Source: Akkermansia muciniphila
GTDB lineage: Bacteria > Verrucomicrobiota > Verrucomicrobiia > Verrucomicrobiales > Akkermansiaceae
Direction: 5' to 3'
Length of the DNA: 64,000 nt
NCBI GenBank assembly: GCA_947624785.1
Contig: CANQLV010000010.1
Location: forward strand, 1 to 64,000
Shown: positions 1-18,566 of the stretch, in pieces
Layout: every line of letters begins with the position of its first letter
Position numbering within the stretch: position 1 is the stretch's first letter
Program-made: the position numbers and the translations under genes
The notes under the pieces: generated by a model
The model's database searches: none
The model's input: only the letters and a program-made list of their open reading frames with translations
Told to the model about the DNA's origin: nothing

Positions 1-20
1 CGGATTGCTAATCCGTTGGA
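1..20. repeat. TAATCCG-type repeat end cut by window edge
   Basis: The first 15 bases form a short palindrome, CGGATT-GCT-AATCCG. They resemble the left edge of the inverted-repeat segment at 54541-54560 (GGATTGTTAATCCG). No matching inverted partner is visible between here and rpoC, so if this is a member of the same repeat family, its other end lies outside the window. Confidence 0.3.
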
Positions 21-396
21 TGCCTTCTTTTTGTATAGATAGGAATACAAGATGTTCTCGGTGAAAATATTGCGTGTTTTCGTATTTCGCGACAACCGCG
101 TTTTTTCTGAAAAAGGAGAACATTTATCAGATTTGGGGGCGGCTTCCGGGCGGCATGCTTCCAGTCTATCCGTTTCACGGAAAAGAACCGAATCCATTGC
201 TTTCCGTCAAGGAAGCCGGGTTATGATGGAGCGGTAGGTTTCCGTTTCCTGCCGGGGATGGAAAAGGAGCGGGAAGCAGGATGTTTCATGGAGGCAGGGC
301 ATTTTATCTGAGGGGGAGGGGAACTGCCCTGTGTGAAGTTGAAAGGAAGGCCCGGCGGATATTGCCCCTCCCGAAGCTGCTTTTTTCATCCGGGCA
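21..396. other. intergenic region downstream of rpoC, no gene seen
   Basis: About 375 bases between the window edge repeat and the rpoC terminator. The only open frames are about 60 codons, lack recognisable domains and look like chance frames. No RNA gene or clear promoter is apparent. Confidence 0.5.
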
Positions 397-432
397 TAAA
401 AAATGCGGGGCCTTCCGGATGAAGGCCCCGCA
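397..432 (-). terminator. Rho-independent terminator of the rpoBC transcript
   Basis: A perfect 12-bp stem (404-415 paired with 421-432) with a 5-base loop. Read on the minus strand it is followed by a run of T (398-403 on the plus strand are A). It lies 25 bases past the rpoC stop codon and so ends the long secE-rpoC transcript. Confidence 0.9.
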
Positions 433-456
433 TGCTGAGGTGTTTTTTGGAACGGT

Positions 457-4653
<4,197 letters not shown>

Positions 4654-4726
4654 ATAATAAAAGTTTTGAAGAATGTTTGATGCCCACTCCCGCGTCTTGC
4701 GGCACGGGAGTGGAATACGGTGGATG

Positions 4727-8665
<3,939 letters not shown>

Positions 8666-8816
8666 GGGCTGCTGTGGCGGAGATGTTATGGGTTTGCATC
8701 CTGAAAAACCCGGATGCTGGGCTGATTGGTTCCTTCCTTGGGAGACGGAACCGACTGGAAGCGTTTTGGCGGGTAAAAAGCCTCTAGTCGGTCACGCGGG
8801 ATGTGAAGACGAGGAA

Positions 8817-8853
8817 GCGCAACAGGAGAAAAACGGGTTTTCTCCTGTTGCGC
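8817..8853 (-). promoter_or_regulatory. hairpin between rplL and rpoB (possible attenuator or processing site)
   Basis: A perfect 16-bp stem (8817-8832 with 8838-8853) and a short loop, 15 bases past the rplL stop. On the minus-strand transcript it has no T-run after it, so it is unlikely to be a full intrinsic terminator. By analogy with the rplL-rpoB attenuator and RNase III site of Escherichia coli, it may set the ratio of L7/L12 to polymerase. That role is inference. Confidence 0.6.
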
Positions 8854-8867
8854 GGGAAGTAAAAAGC

Positions 8868-9242
8868 TTACTTGACGTCCACCTTGGCGCCGGCTTCTTC
8901 CAGCTTGGCTTTGGCGGCGTTAGCTTCGTCCTTGGAGACGGCTTCCAGGATGACGGCGGGGGTGCCTTCAACCAGTTTCTTGGCGTCCACCAGGCCGAGA
9001 CCGGCCTTCACTTCGCGGACGGCCTTAATCACGGCGATCTTGTTGGCGCCGGCTTCCGTCAGGACGACGTTGAATTCGGTCTTTTCTTCTTCAGCTTCGG
9101 CAGGAGCGGCGGCAGCGCCGGCGGCGGCTACGGGAGCAGCGGCGGAAACGCCCCACTTTTCTTCCAGAAGCTTGACGAGGTCGGCAGCTTCCAGGATGGT
9201 GAGGGTACCGAGTTCTTCAGCGATTTTGTTAATATCAGCCAT
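8868..9242 (-). CDS. rplL: 50S ribosomal protein L7/L12
   Basis: Ribosomal stalk protein that binds translational GTPases, 124 residues, normal length. The N-terminal dimerisation domain ([20 protein letters not shown]) is followed by an Ala/Pro-rich hinge (around residues 36-52). The conserved C-terminal domain contains [20 protein letters not shown] and the [14 protein letters not shown] segment. It follows rplJ, the L10 base on which L7/L12 dimers assemble. Confidence 0.98.
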   Translation of the reverse strand: MADINKIAEELGTLTILEAADLVKLLEEKWGVSAAAPVAAAGAAAAPAEAEEEKTEFNVVLTEAGANKIAVIKAVREVKAGLGLVDAKKLVEGTPAVILEAVSKDEANAAKAKLEEAGAKVDVK

Positions 9243-9342
9243 TGTATTTGTTTTCTAGTTTGGTTTCGAGTCGCGCCAAGAGCCAACTTGGCATTTCAGT
9301 TCTCCGGCTGGAGTTCCGACAAGGAACCTGTAGGAGAGTCAG

Positions 9343-9381
9343 GCCCGGTTTTCACACATTTGGCTAGAGTGCAACCGGGCC
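9343..9381 (-). promoter_or_regulatory. hairpin in the rplJ-rplL spacer
   Basis: A perfect 9-bp GC-rich stem (9343-9351 with 9373-9381) lies 20 bases past the rplJ stop in the 159-bp spacer before rplL. There is no T-run. It could be a processing or partial termination element that allows extra L7/L12 synthesis. The function is inferred from position only. Confidence 0.35.
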
Positions 9382-9401
9382 GTCCGGTCAAGGGGTTAGT
9401 A

Positions 9402-9905
9402 TTAAGCGGCGGGTTCTTCGCTGCCGCCGTTTTCTTTGTCCACATATGCCTGAAGAACTCGGGCAAGAGCGGAACCGGCCGCGTTGATGGTGCCAAGGAG
9501 CTTGGCCAGCAGCTGGTCGCGGGGAGGAAGTTCACCGATGGCGCGGATTTCGTCCGCGGAGAGGACGGCTCCGTCCAGGATCGCCACCTTGTACTCGGCC
9601 TTCTTGGAGGCCTTGGCGAAGGTGTTGATGGCCTTGGCGGCGGCGGCCACGTCGGACGCGCCGGTCACGAAGGCGGTCTGGCCGACGAGGTGCTCCCCGA
9701 TGTCGGGAAGGCCTGCGTCCGTCAGGGCCGTACGCATGAAGTTGTTCTTGGCTACGTGGCACTGGGCGCCGCAGGCGGCCAGGGCGGCACGCAGGTTGGT
9801 GAACTCAGGCACGGTGATCGAGGTGTAGTCCACGACGATCAGGAACGGGGAGGCGTTGACGCGGGCGGTCAGGTCGTCAATGATGATACGCTTGTCAGGA
9901 TTCAT
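9402..9905 (-). CDS. rplJ: 50S ribosomal protein L10
   Basis: Base of the ribosomal L7/L12 stalk, 167 residues. It has the typical L10 N-terminal RNA-binding domain (PFLIVVDYTSITVPEFTNLR, then CHVAKNNFMRTAL) and the C-terminal helical region that recruits L7/L12 dimers (SALARVLQAYVDKENG). It lies 21 bp behind rplA, leaving no room for a separate long leader. Confidence 0.97.
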   Translation of the reverse strand: MNPDKRIIIDDLTARVNASPFLIVVDYTSITVPEFTNLRAALAACGAQCHVAKNNFMRTALTDAGLPDIGEHLVGQTAFVTGASDVAAAAKAINTFAKASKKAEYKVAILDGAVLSADEIRAIGELPPRDQLLAKLLGTINAAGSALARVLQAYVDKENGGSEEPAA

Positions 9906-9926
9906 GGTGTGCTAAATCGGTTCGGG

Positions 9927-10628
9927 TTACAGTTTGGCGATGGAAGCGGTGTCAACCGGCAGACCGGGGCACATGGCGCATGAAACGGTGACGGATTCGA
10001 TGTAGGCGCCCTTGGCGGAAGCCGGGCGGGCCTTGACGACGGAATCAATCAGAGCAACGATGTTTTCAGTGATGCCTTCGTTGGAGAAGGACAGCTTGCC
10101 TACAGCGGCGGAGATGTTGGCGTTCTTGTCAACCTTGTAGTCAACGCGGCCGGCCTTCACTTCCTTCACGGCCTTGGCCGTGTCATCCGTAACGGTGCCG
10201 GTTTTCGGGTTGGGCATCAGGCCGCGCGGACCCAGCACACGGGCAACCTTGCGGACCTCCGTCATGGCGTCGGGGGTGGCAATGGCCGTGTCAAAGTCGA
10301 CGAATCCTTCCTGAACCTTCTTGATGAGGTCTTCAAAACCCACGAATTCGGCTCCGGCTTCCTGGGCGGCCTTGGCGGCATCACCCTGGGCGAAGACGAG
10401 GACGCGGACGTTCTTACCCGTGCCGTTGGGCAGGGAGACGCTACCGCGGACCATCTGGTCGGATTTGCGGGGGTCCACGGTCAGGTGGAAGGAAACGGTG
10501 ACAGTCGGGTCAAATTTCGGGGCCGGGAAAGACTTCATGGTTTCCACGGCTTCCGTGATGCTGTAGTTCTTGTTAGGGGTAACAAGCTTGGCTGCTTCTT
10601 GATATCGCTTGCTGCGTTTGGTAGACAT
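9927..10628 (-). CDS. rplA: 50S ribosomal protein L1
   Basis: Large-subunit protein of the L1 stalk, 233 residues, full length. The L1 family signature is present in the middle of the protein ([19 protein letters not shown]). The N-terminal basic segment [16 protein letters not shown] is typical. In other bacteria L1 also represses its own operon. It sits between rplK and rplJ. Confidence 0.98.
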   Translation of the reverse strand: MSTKRSKRYQEAAKLVTPNKNYSITEAVETMKSFPAPKFDPTVTVSFHLTVDPRKSDQMVRGSVSLPNGTGKNVRVLVFAQGDAAKAAQEAGAEFVGFEDLIKKVQEGFVDFDTAIATPDAMTEVRKVARVLGPRGLMPNPKTGTVTDDTAKAVKEVKAGRVDYKVDKNANISAAVGKLSFSNEGITENIVALIDSVVKARPASAKGAYIESVTVSCAMCPGLPVDTASIAKL

Positions 10629-10678
10629 GTGTGTATTTGGCAGTGCGTTCGGATTGGTTAATCCTCCTGCGGTGAGTG

Positions 10679-11107
10679 TTACATACCTTCAACTTCAATG
10701 CCCATCTGGCGGGCCTGGCCGGCAAGGATGCGGGCGGCGCGTTCGGGGTCTTTCGTGTTGAGGTCCGGGAGTTTGGTGTTGACGACTTCCATCAGCTTGG
10801 CCTTGGAAAGAGTGGCGACCTTCTTTTTGTTCGGTTCGCCGGAGCCGGAGGCGATGCCGGCGGCCTTCTTGAGAAGCAGGCTGCCCGGGGGCTGCTTGGT
10901 GATGAAAGAGAATGATTTGTCCTTGTAAACGGTGATGACGGTCGGCAGGAGGTCGCCGGCCTGCTTTTGCGTGGCGGCGTTGAACTCCTTGCAGAATGCC
11001 ATGATGTTTACACCGGCCTGACCAAGTGCCGGACCCACGGGCGGGGAGGGGTTAGCGGCTCCGGCATTGATCTGGAGCTTGATGATTTTGGTTATTTCTT
11101 TTGCCAT
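10679..11107 (-). CDS. rplK: 50S ribosomal protein L11
   Basis: Ribosomal protein L11, 142 residues. It binds the 23S rRNA GTPase-associated centre. Conserved segments are [20 protein letters not shown] at the N-terminus and the C-terminal RNA-binding region ending in [16 protein letters not shown]. First of the four ribosomal protein genes after nusG, with a 50-bp gap to rplA. Confidence 0.98.
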   Translation of the reverse strand: MAKEITKIIKLQINAGAANPSPPVGPALGQAGVNIMAFCKEFNAATQKQAGDLLPTVITVYKDKSFSFITKQPPGSLLLKKAAGIASGSGEPNKKKVATLSKAKLMEVVNTKLPDLNTKDPERAARILAGQARQMGIEVEGM

Positions 11108-11170
11108 GGTTTTGCTTTGTTAGCGGAGAAAATGAACGGGAGAAGCTTGCTGCCTGCCGGCGAATGGAGC

Positions 11171-11740
11171 TCAGGCCTTTTCCACCTGCCAGTATTCCAG
11201 GTCCACCGGAGTGGCGCGGCCAAAGATGGAGACGCTGACGCGCAGTTTGCCTTTTTCGGGGTCGATTTCTTCGATGGTGCCTTCCTGGCTCTGGAACGGG
11301 CCTTCGCAGACGCGCACGGGATCGCCGACGGCGAATTCCACCTTGGGGCGGGCGGCGACGGCTTCCGCGTCCAGCAGGGGCAGAAGGTCCTCCACCTCAC
11401 GCTTGCGCATGGGGAGGGGAGCGTTGCGGGAACCGGCGATGCTGATGACGCCGTCAATCTGCTGGATGAAGTACCAGAGGTCCTTGTTCAGGGTGCCGTC
11501 CGCTTCCAGCAGGTACATGTTGGCATAGACATACCCGGGAAAGAGCTTGCTGTGGCGTTCCGTCTTTTTGCCGTTGCGCACTTCGGAGATGAGTTCCGTG
11601 GGGACTTCCACCCGGTAGATGAAGTCGGAAAGTTCGGCGTCCTTCGCCTTGCGGATAATGCGGTCACGAACGCTGTTTTCCTGTCCGGAGAGGACGTGAA
11701 GAACATACCATTGTTCGTGGGGCTCTGGGGTACTGGGCAT
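11171..11740 (-). CDS. nusG: transcription termination/antitermination factor NusG
   Basis: NusG, 189 residues. The N-terminal NGN domain begins EQWYVLHVLSGQENSVRDRI and contains LFPGYVYANMYL, the RNA-polymerase-contacting region. The C-terminal KOW domain (residues about 135-189) contains GDPVRVCEGPFQSQEGTIEE. The protein links RNA polymerase with Rho or the leading ribosome. It is placed between secE and rplK, as in most bacteria. Confidence 0.97.
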   Translation of the reverse strand: MPSTPEPHEQWYVLHVLSGQENSVRDRIIRKAKDAELSDFIYRVEVPTELISEVRNGKKTERHSKLFPGYVYANMYLLEADGTLNKDLWYFIQQIDGVISIAGSRNAPLPMRKREVEDLLPLLDAEAVAARPKVEFAVGDPVRVCEGPFQSQEGTIEEIDPEKGKLRVSVSIFGRATPVDLEYWQVEKA

Positions 11741-11767
11741 GATCGGAGAAAGAAAGTGGGAGTAAAA

Positions 11768-11995
11768 CTAGATTGCCAACTGGATGAGGTAGTTGACCAC
11801 GCTGTGAAGGAAGATGTCGAACGATGCAACAAACGCGCCAAGGAAGACCATGGCAATCAGTACGACGAGAGTGGAACCCCAGAGTTCGCGGAATTTTTTA
11901 AAACCTTTCACCTTGGGATCGCTTTCCCAGGGCCAGGTGGTCTTCTTAAGTTCGCCCTTAACTTCGGCGATGAATTGAGAAATCTTGCGAAACAT
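11768..11995 (-). CDS. secE: preprotein translocase subunit SecE
   Basis: Small subunit of the SecYEG channel, 75 residues. It has a cytoplasmic amphipathic segment (EVKGELKKTTWPWESDPKVK) followed by one transmembrane helix (STLVVLIAMVFLGAFVASFD). This is the minimal one-helix form typical outside the gamma-proteobacteria. The stop codon is TAG, which shows that TAG works as an ordinary terminator in this organism. It lies between tRNA-Trp and nusG. Confidence 0.95.
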   Translation of the reverse strand: MFRKISQFIAEVKGELKKTTWPWESDPKVKGFKKFRELWGSTLVVLIAMVFLGAFVASFDIFLHSVVNYLIQLAI

Positions 11996-12028
11996 GCTTC
12001 AAGGTGGGGTGATGTATTTGGAAAGAAG

Positions 12029-12104
12029 TGGCAGGTCAGGAGGGACTCGAACCCCCAACTTTTGGTTTTGGAGACCAACGCTCTACCAATTGAACTACTG
12101 ACCT
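12029..12104 (-). tRNA. tRNA-Trp(CCA)
   Basis: A 76-nt cloverleaf on the minus strand. The 7-bp acceptor stem is AGGTCAG/CTGACCT and the discriminator is G. A genomically encoded CCA end lies at 12029-12031. The anticodon stem TTGGT/ACCAA encloses the loop CTCCAAA with anticodon CCA, and the T-loop reads GGTTCGAGTCC. It lies between tuf and secE, a common arrangement. Confidence 0.97.
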
Positions 12105-12128
12105 GTTGGTGTCTCTTCTTTCGTGGGA

Positions 12129-12160
12129 AATGAGGGGGCCTGCGGGGAGGCCCCCTCATT
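12129..12160 (-). terminator. hairpin between tuf and tRNA-Trp
   Basis: A perfect 13-bp GC-rich stem (12129-12141 with 12148-12160) and 6-base loop, 37 bases past the tuf stop on the minus strand. No strong T-run follows, so it may be a partial terminator or a processing site that separates the tuf mRNA from the tRNA-Trp-secE transcript. Confidence 0.5.
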
Positions 12161-12197
12161 AAACCTATGTAGATTCCTCTACAAGTTCCTGGGGAAC

Positions 12198-13382
<1,185 letters not shown>

Positions 13383-13426
13383 AATGTTTTGTTTAGGTTT
13401 GGGCTGCTATGGGTCTAGCTTGAAGA

Positions 13427-13501
<75 letters not shown>

Positions 13502-13612
13502 ATAGACTTCTTCCGCCTTTCGCTGCTCTTAGAGAGTTGTAAATCCGCCCAAACCTGCGGTTCTAGCGGATAAATAGCATCCTCCCGTGTTGCCTGACGA
13601 AAAGCGGACGCT

Positions 13613-13641
13613 ATGTTACGTTTTTAAATACGGGATGTCAA
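13613..13641 (-). promoter_or_regulatory. sigma70-type promoter for tRNA-Thr-tuf
   Basis: On the minus strand a consensus -35 (TTGACA, 13636-13641) is followed by a 17-bp spacer and a -10 box TAACAT (13613-13618). The predicted start, near 13606, is about 105 bases upstream of the tRNA-Thr 5' end. It is the only strong promoter seen upstream of the whole secE-rpoC block. Confidence 0.75.
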
Positions 13642-13706
13642 TGAAAACATGAACATTTTTTTATCATTATGCCGCAAATACGGGGTGTTCATGTGTAATA
13701 TCTTTA

Positions 13707-14789
13707 TCAGGAATGCGTTGAATATTTGGATCTGTTCAGATCCTCCGTCAATTTGAGATTGGGGTCAACGTCTTCATCCAGAGAGTGGAATAGTCCCCTG
13801 CGGGCTTTGAGGCAGGTAACGTAGGCGATCATGGCGGCATTATCCGTCGTCAGGTCAAAGTCCGGCAGGACCAGTTCCACGTTTTCACGGTCGCAGACGG
13901 CTTTCAGGCGGGAGCGCAGTTCCCCGTTGCAGGAGACGCCGCCGGAAACGGAAAGGGTGCGGTGGCCGGAAACGCGCAGGGCATGCAGCGCCTTGTGAAT
14001 CAGTACGTCCGTCACGGCGCGCTGGAAGGAGGCGCAGAGATCGCGCAGGGTCTGTTCCGGCAGGTCGTGAGGGTCGCCGCTTTCCGCCAGCCGGGGGAGG
14101 GTGTAGAGAACGGCTGTTTTCAGGCCGGAGAAGGAGACATTGGCCGTGTGCTCCTTCATCAGGGCGCGGGGGAAGGAGAAGGCCTCCGGGTCGCCGTGCG
14201 CCGCCATGCGGTCGATTTCCGGGCCGCCGGGGTAGGGGAGGCCGAGCATTTTTCCCACCTTGTCAAAGGCTTCTCCCGCGGCGTCGTCCAGGGAACGGCC
14301 CAGGAGGCGGTAGTCCCCCACGCCGCGCACATCCACAAAGAGGGTGTGGCCGCCGGAGACGACCATGCCCAGATGGGGAACGGGGCCTCCGGGACGTTTG
14401 AGGAAGGGGGAGAGCAAATGGCCTTCCAGATGGTTGACGGAGACGAAGGGCTTTCCCGTCGCCAGCGCCAGCGCCTTGGCCGTGCTGTTGCCAACCAGCA
14501 GGGCGGCTACCAGGCCGGGGCCGCCCGTGGCGCCGAAGACATCGATGTCCGCCGGGGTCACGCCGGCTTCACGGCACGCGGCCCGGATGACTCCGGGAAG
14601 GTCCGCCGAGTGGTTGCGGGAGGCCAGCTCCGGCACCACGCCGCCGTGCCGGCGGTGGATGGCGATCTGGGAGGAGATGATGGAGGAGAGTATTTCCGGC
14701 GCTGCCTCCTCCCCGGCGGAACGCAGGATGGCGACCGCCGTTTCATCACAGGAGGATTCTATTCCCAGAACGGTGAGGGATTCCGGCAT
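13707..14789 (-). CDS. tsaD: tRNA N6-adenosine threonylcarbamoyltransferase TsaD
   Basis: Transfers the threonylcarbamoyl group to A37 of ANN-decoding tRNAs, 360 residues, typical length. The ASKHA-type N-terminus reads VLGIESSCDETAVAIL. The metal-binding histidine motif is VNHLEGHLLSPFL, and the ATP-binding region includes GGGVSCN-like SVSGGVSCNGELRSRL. It lies 18 bp behind clpX on the same strand, so it is probably the last gene of a clp operon. Confidence 0.97.
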   Translation of the reverse strand: MPESLTVLGIESSCDETAVAILRSAGEEAAPEILSSIISSQIAIHRRHGGVVPELASRNHSADLPGVIRAACREAGVTPADIDVFGATGGPGLVAALLVGNSTAKALALATGKPFVSVNHLEGHLLSPFLKRPGGPVPHLGMVVSGGHTLFVDVRGVGDYRLLGRSLDDAAGEAFDKVGKMLGLPYPGGPEIDRMAAHGDPEAFSFPRALMKEHTANVSFSGLKTAVLYTLPRLAESGDPHDLPEQTLRDLCASFQRAVTDVLIHKALHALRVSGHRTLSVSGGVSCNGELRSRLKAVCDRENVELVLPDFDLTTDNAAMIAYVTCLKARRGLFHSLDEDVDPNLKLTEDLNRSKYSTHS

Positions 14790-14807
14790 GGCGGAGAAGC
14801 GGGGGAG

Positions 14808-16178
14808 TTAGGAGGCCTGGCGGATTTGGGCCGGTTTTTTGTCGGTAACCGTTTCCCTGGTGATGGTGACGGAGTCCGCGTCTTCCATGCTGGGCACCTT
14901 GTACATGACGTCCAGCATGAGGGTTTCAAAGATGGAACGCAGGGCGCGGGCTCCCGTGCCGCGTTCCATGGCTTCCGCGGCCATGGCTTTCAGGGCGTCC
15001 GGCCGCACGTCCAGTTTGGCGCCGTACATGGCGAGCAGTTTGGAGTATTGCTTGACCAGGGCGTTTTTGGGTTCCGTGAGCAGGCGGACGAGCTGGCCTT
15101 CATCCAGCTTGGAGAGCGGGCAGAAGATGGGCAGGCGTCCTACGAGCTCCGGAATCATGCCGAAGGAGAAGAGGTCTTCCGGCATCGCCTGGGCCAGGAT
15201 TTCCTCTTCCGAGTATTCCTTGCGGTCGCGCTGTTCCGTGATGGCTCCGAACCCCATCTGGGTGGCGCCGAGGCGTTTGCGGATGATGTCTTCCAGTCCG
15301 ACGAAGGCCCCTCCCACGATGAAGAGGATTTTTTCCGTATTGACGCGGATGTATTCCTGCTGCGGGTGCTTCCGGCCCCCGGTGGGCGGAACGTTGCAGA
15401 TGGTGCCTTCAATGATTTTCAGCAGGGCCTGCTGCACGCCTTCCCCGGAGACGTCCCGCGTGACGGAGACGTTCTGGGTCTTGCGGCCGATCTTGTCGAT
15501 TTCATCCACATAGATGATGCCTTGTTCGGCCTTGGCTACGTCAAAGTTCGCGGCCTGGAGAAGGCGCAGGATGATGTTTTCCACGTCTTCCCCCACGTAG
15601 CCGGCTTCCGTCAGCGTGGTGGCGTCCACAATGCAGAAGGGGACGTTGAGCATTTTCGCCAGCGTTTTCGCCAGCAGGGTTTTTCCGGAGCCGGTGGGAC
15701 CGGCCAGCAGGATGTTGGATTTTTCAATTTCCACGTCGTCCAGGGATTCGTCCTCCAGCATTACGGCGCTCTGGCGCAGGCGCATGTAGTGGTTGTACAC
15801 GGCTACGGAGAGCACTTTTTTGGCGTAATCCTGGCCAATGACGTACTGGTTGAGCGTGGCGCACATTTCTTCCGGCGTGGGCAGCGGCCCTTCGTAGGAG
15901 GCCGGGGCTCCCGGCGTTTCCTTGAGCATATCCGCGGCAGCGGCCTTGCGGGCCTCCGCCTGGCACATGGCATAGGCGGAGGGCTCCATGCTCAGGATGC
16001 CGCGGATGAAGCGGGTCGCCAGCGGAAGGCCGGTATCCTTCACAATCATGTTGACGCAAATTTCAACGCAATTGTTGCAGATATAGAAGTCTTCCGCTAT
16101 CTGGATGAGCTTGTCCACCTTGTTCCCGGGCTTGCCGCAGCAGGAACAGGCAGGAAGATGAGGGTTGGAACCGGACAT
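14808..16178 (-). CDS. clpX: ATP-dependent Clp protease ATP-binding subunit ClpX
   Basis: AAA+ unfoldase partner of ClpP, 456 residues. The N-terminal zinc-binding domain has four cysteines (CSCCG and CNNC, residues about 10-41). Walker A is [15 protein letters not shown] and Walker B is [11 protein letters not shown]. The ClpP-docking loop corresponds to QMGFGA, and sensor regions follow. An insert of roughly 20 residues separates the zinc domain from the AAA module (about residues 60-95, Ala-rich). It is 36 bp behind clpP. Confidence 0.97.
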   Translation of the reverse strand: MSGSNPHLPACSCCGKPGNKVDKLIQIAEDFYICNNCVEICVNMIVKDTGLPLATRFIRGILSMEPSAYAMCQAEARKAAAADMLKETPGAPASYEGPLPTPEEMCATLNQYVIGQDYAKKVLSVAVYNHYMRLRQSAVMLEDESLDDVEIEKSNILLAGPTGSGKTLLAKTLAKMLNVPFCIVDATTLTEAGYVGEDVENIILRLLQAANFDVAKAEQGIIYVDEIDKIGRKTQNVSVTRDVSGEGVQQALLKIIEGTICNVPPTGGRKHPQQEYIRVNTEKILFIVGGAFVGLEDIIRKRLGATQMGFGAITEQRDRKEYSEEEILAQAMPEDLFSFGMIPELVGRLPIFCPLSKLDEGQLVRLLTEPKNALVKQYSKLLAMYGAKLDVRPDALKAMAAEAMERGTGARALRSIFETLMLDVMYKVPSMEDADSVTITRETVTDKKPAQIRQAS

Positions 16179-16214
16179 GGTTTTTCAGGGAGAGAGAAAT
16201 GGGGGAGGAAGGGG

Positions 16215-16871
16215 TCAGGCCTTGGCCTTTTTCTTGTCGTCCCGGCCGTCGGAATGATGCGTCAGCACCTTGTCCACCAGGCCGTAGGCCGCGGCTTCCT
16301 CAGCAGTCATGTAGTTGTCGCGGTCGGCATCCTTTTCAATCTGCTTTTCCGTCTTGCCGGTGTGTTTGGCCAGAATGCCGTTGAGGCGCTTCTTGAGGTT
16401 GAACATGAAGCCGATGGTGCGTTCCACGTCGGAGGCGGTGCCCTGGGCGCCGCCGGAAACCTGGTGGATCATCACATGGGAGTTCGGCAGGCAGAAGCGC
16501 TTGCCGGGCGTGCCCGCCGCCAGCAGGACGGATCCCATGGAGGCGGCGATGCCCAGGCAGTACGTGTTCACGTCACAGGAGACGAACTGCATCGTGTCGT
16601 AAATGGCCAGGCCCGCGGTGACGGAGCCGCCGGGGGAGTTGATGTACACGTGGATGTCCTTTTTCGGGTCTGCCATCTGGAGGAACAGAAGCTGGGCAAT
16701 GACGGAGTTCGCCACATCGTCGTCAATGGCGGAGCCGATGAAGATAACGCGGTCCTTCAGAAGGCGGGAGTAAATGTCAAAGGCTCGTTCGCCGCGGCCG
16801 TCCTGCTCCACCACCATGGGGACGTAGTAGGCGTTCATGGGGCCTGATTTGGAAGATTGGTCTTGAAACAT
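16215..16871 (-). CDS. clpP: ATP-dependent Clp protease proteolytic subunit ClpP
   Basis: Serine peptidase that forms tetradecameric chambers with ClpX, 218 residues. The catalytic triad is intact: Ser111 in [11 protein letters not shown], His136 in [11 protein letters not shown] and Asp185 in [13 protein letters not shown]. The numbering matches the Escherichia coli precursor. The C-terminal tail is basic ([10 protein letters not shown]). It lies upstream of clpX and downstream of tig on the same strand, the usual tig-clpP-clpX order. Confidence 0.98.
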   Translation of the reverse strand: MFQDQSSKSGPMNAYYVPMVVEQDGRGERAFDIYSRLLKDRVIFIGSAIDDDVANSVIAQLLFLQMADPKKDIHVYINSPGGSVTAGLAIYDTMQFVSCDVNTYCLGIAASMGSVLLAAGTPGKRFCLPNSHVMIHQVSGGAQGTASDVERTIGFMFNLKKRLNGILAKHTGKTEKQIEKDADRDNYMTAEEAAAYGLVDKVLTHHSDGRDDKKKAKA

Positions 16872-16927
16872 GTTTGTTAAGATGGGATGTTGTTTTATTT
16901 AATGTATGCTGCCCTCCTGCAGGATAC

Positions 16928-16966
16928 AAAACGGGGGAGTCGGGCATGTGCGCGCCAAACTCCCCC
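16928..16966 (-). terminator. terminator after tig
   Basis: An 8-bp stem (16933-16940 with 16959-16966), GGGGGAGT/ACTCCCCC. On the minus strand it is followed by a short T-rich stretch. It lies in the gap between tig and clpP and could partly separate the two transcripts. Confidence 0.55.
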
Positions 16967-16993
16967 TGGTAAGGTGTCTTGTGCAGAGGAGGG

Positions 16994-18304
16994 TTATTGC
17001 TCGTCTACCGTTACTTTGGCCTCTTTTGTCAGGAAGTCCAGAACCTTGGCTGTCAGCAGGCTCATTCTGATGCCATGCACGCGGCCTTCGCGCTGGAGTT
17101 CGCGGATGTAGGACTTGAGGTTCTTTTTCTGCTGGCGGGCCTGGCGGGCCACTTCATTGTAGAGTTCCATTTCCGTGACGGCTATTTTTTCCACCTGGGC
17201 CACTTCCTGGAGCATGAAGAAGACCTTGAGGTTGCGCTTGGCTTCCTTTCTGGCTTCTTCGCGGGCTTCCTCCACAAACTTGTCCATGTCCGCCGGGGCG
17301 TTCCCGCTGTACATGGCCTGCTGCATCTTCTGCTGGAGGATGCCGTACACTTCGCGTTCCACGACGGCTTCCGGCAGGTTGAAGTCAAGCATGTCCGCCA
17401 GTTTTTCCGTGATCTGGTCGGCCTTGGCTTCGTCAATCTGCATGGTCTTGCGCTGGGCCAGGTTTTCCTTCAGGGCGGTCTTCAGTTCTTCCAGGTTTTT
17501 GCCGGGAAGCACCTTTTCCGCAAAGGCGTCATCCATGGCCGGGAGCTGCTTTTCACGCACTTCCTTCACGGTGGTGTGGAACACGAGTTCCTTGCCGCGC
17601 AGTTCCGCAATCGGGAAGGTGTCCGGAATGGTGACGGTGATGTCCTTGCTGTCGCCGGCCTTCAGGCCTTCCAGGGCGGAGGCGAAGCCGGGCAGGAACT
17701 GGTCTTCCTCCACCTTCATCCACTGGCCGTCGCGGCCTTCCAGGAAGCCCACGGGCTTGCCCACGGCTTCCGCTACGGGCTTGCCGTCCAGAGTGGTCTT
17801 GAAATCAATGATCGCCACGTCATCCTTCTTCGCGGCGCGGTCCGCGGGGGTGAATTCCGCGATTTGTTCAGCCAGGGATTTCAAGGCTTCCTCCACGTCC
17901 GCTTCCGTCACTTCGGAGGAGGGTACCTTGACTTCGATGCCCTTGTATTCCGGCAGTTCGAATTCGGGAACCACGGTCATCGTGCTGGTGGCGGTGTAGT
18001 TTCCCTGGTCGTCAAGGGATTGTTCCGGCTTGCCGAAGTTGAGCACTTTCAATTTGGGCTTTTCTTCCAGGGCGGCGGAGCAGGCCGTTTCAAAAAGGGT
18101 GTCCAGCAGTTCTTCTTCAATTTCCTTCTTGAAGCGCTTTTCAATGATGGACTTGGGCGTTTTGCCGGGGCGGAAGCCGGGCAGCTTGGCTTTGCCGGCG
18201 TAGGAATCCACAATGGAGGCGCGGCGCGCGGCCGTGGTTTCTGCGGGGATGGAAGCTTTCAGCGTGGCTGTGCAGTCCGGTTGAATATCAACGTTGATTT
18301 CCAT
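16994..18304 (-). CDS. tig: trigger factor
   Basis: Ribosome-bound chaperone and peptidyl-prolyl isomerase, 436 residues. The start is the ATG at 18302-18304 (MEINVDIQPDCTATLKASIP); the upstream in-frame extension lacks family similarity and overlaps the bamA-side promoter region. It has an N-terminal ribosome-binding domain with the signature-like GFRPGKTPKSIIEKRF. A central FKBP-type domain (around KKDDVAIIDFKTTLDGKPV) and a C-terminal helical chaperone domain complete it. First gene of the tig-clpP-clpX-tsaD group. Confidence 0.95.
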   Translation of the reverse strand: MEINVDIQPDCTATLKASIPAETTAARRASIVDSYAGKAKLPGFRPGKTPKSIIEKRFKKEIEEELLDTLFETACSAALEEKPKLKVLNFGKPEQSLDDQGNYTATSTMTVVPEFELPEYKGIEVKVPSSEVTEADVEEALKSLAEQIAEFTPADRAAKKDDVAIIDFKTTLDGKPVAEAVGKPVGFLEGRDGQWMKVEEDQFLPGFASALEGLKAGDSKDITVTIPDTFPIAELRGKELVFHTTVKEVREKQLPAMDDAFAEKVLPGKNLEELKTALKENLAQRKTMQIDEAKADQITEKLADMLDFNLPEAVVEREVYGILQQKMQQAMYSGNAPADMDKFVEEAREEARKEAKRNLKVFFMLQEVAQVEKIAVTEMELYNEVARQARQQKKNLKSYIRELQREGRVHGIRMSLLTAKVLDFLTKEAKVTVDEQ

Positions 18305-18512
18305 AAATAATACGGTCAGTGTTAATTGAAAGTGGTTCTGTCTCGGCTCCGGTATGGCGGCAGCGGTCAAAACACGAGCGGCAATAAATGTAATGAGCGG
18401 GTATCTGGAGTGCAAGCTATTGCACGGGAATGACACAATTGCCTTCCCCGGGCGCGTATGCGCGCGCAATACAGCAAATGCAGGGCAACTGCGTTCTACG
18501 CGGAATCACGTC

Positions 18513-18542
18513 TTGACTATGCAGGCGGAAAAGTCCTTTATA
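18513..18542 (+). promoter_or_regulatory. putative promoter of bamA
   Basis: TTGACT (18513-18518), an 18-bp spacer and TTTATA (18537-18542). The predicted transcription start, around 18550, falls between the in-frame ATGs at 18519 and 18567. This favours the downstream ATG as the bamA start. Confidence 0.5.
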
Positions 18543-18566
18543 TCCCAAGCATTAAGTTCAGCTCTC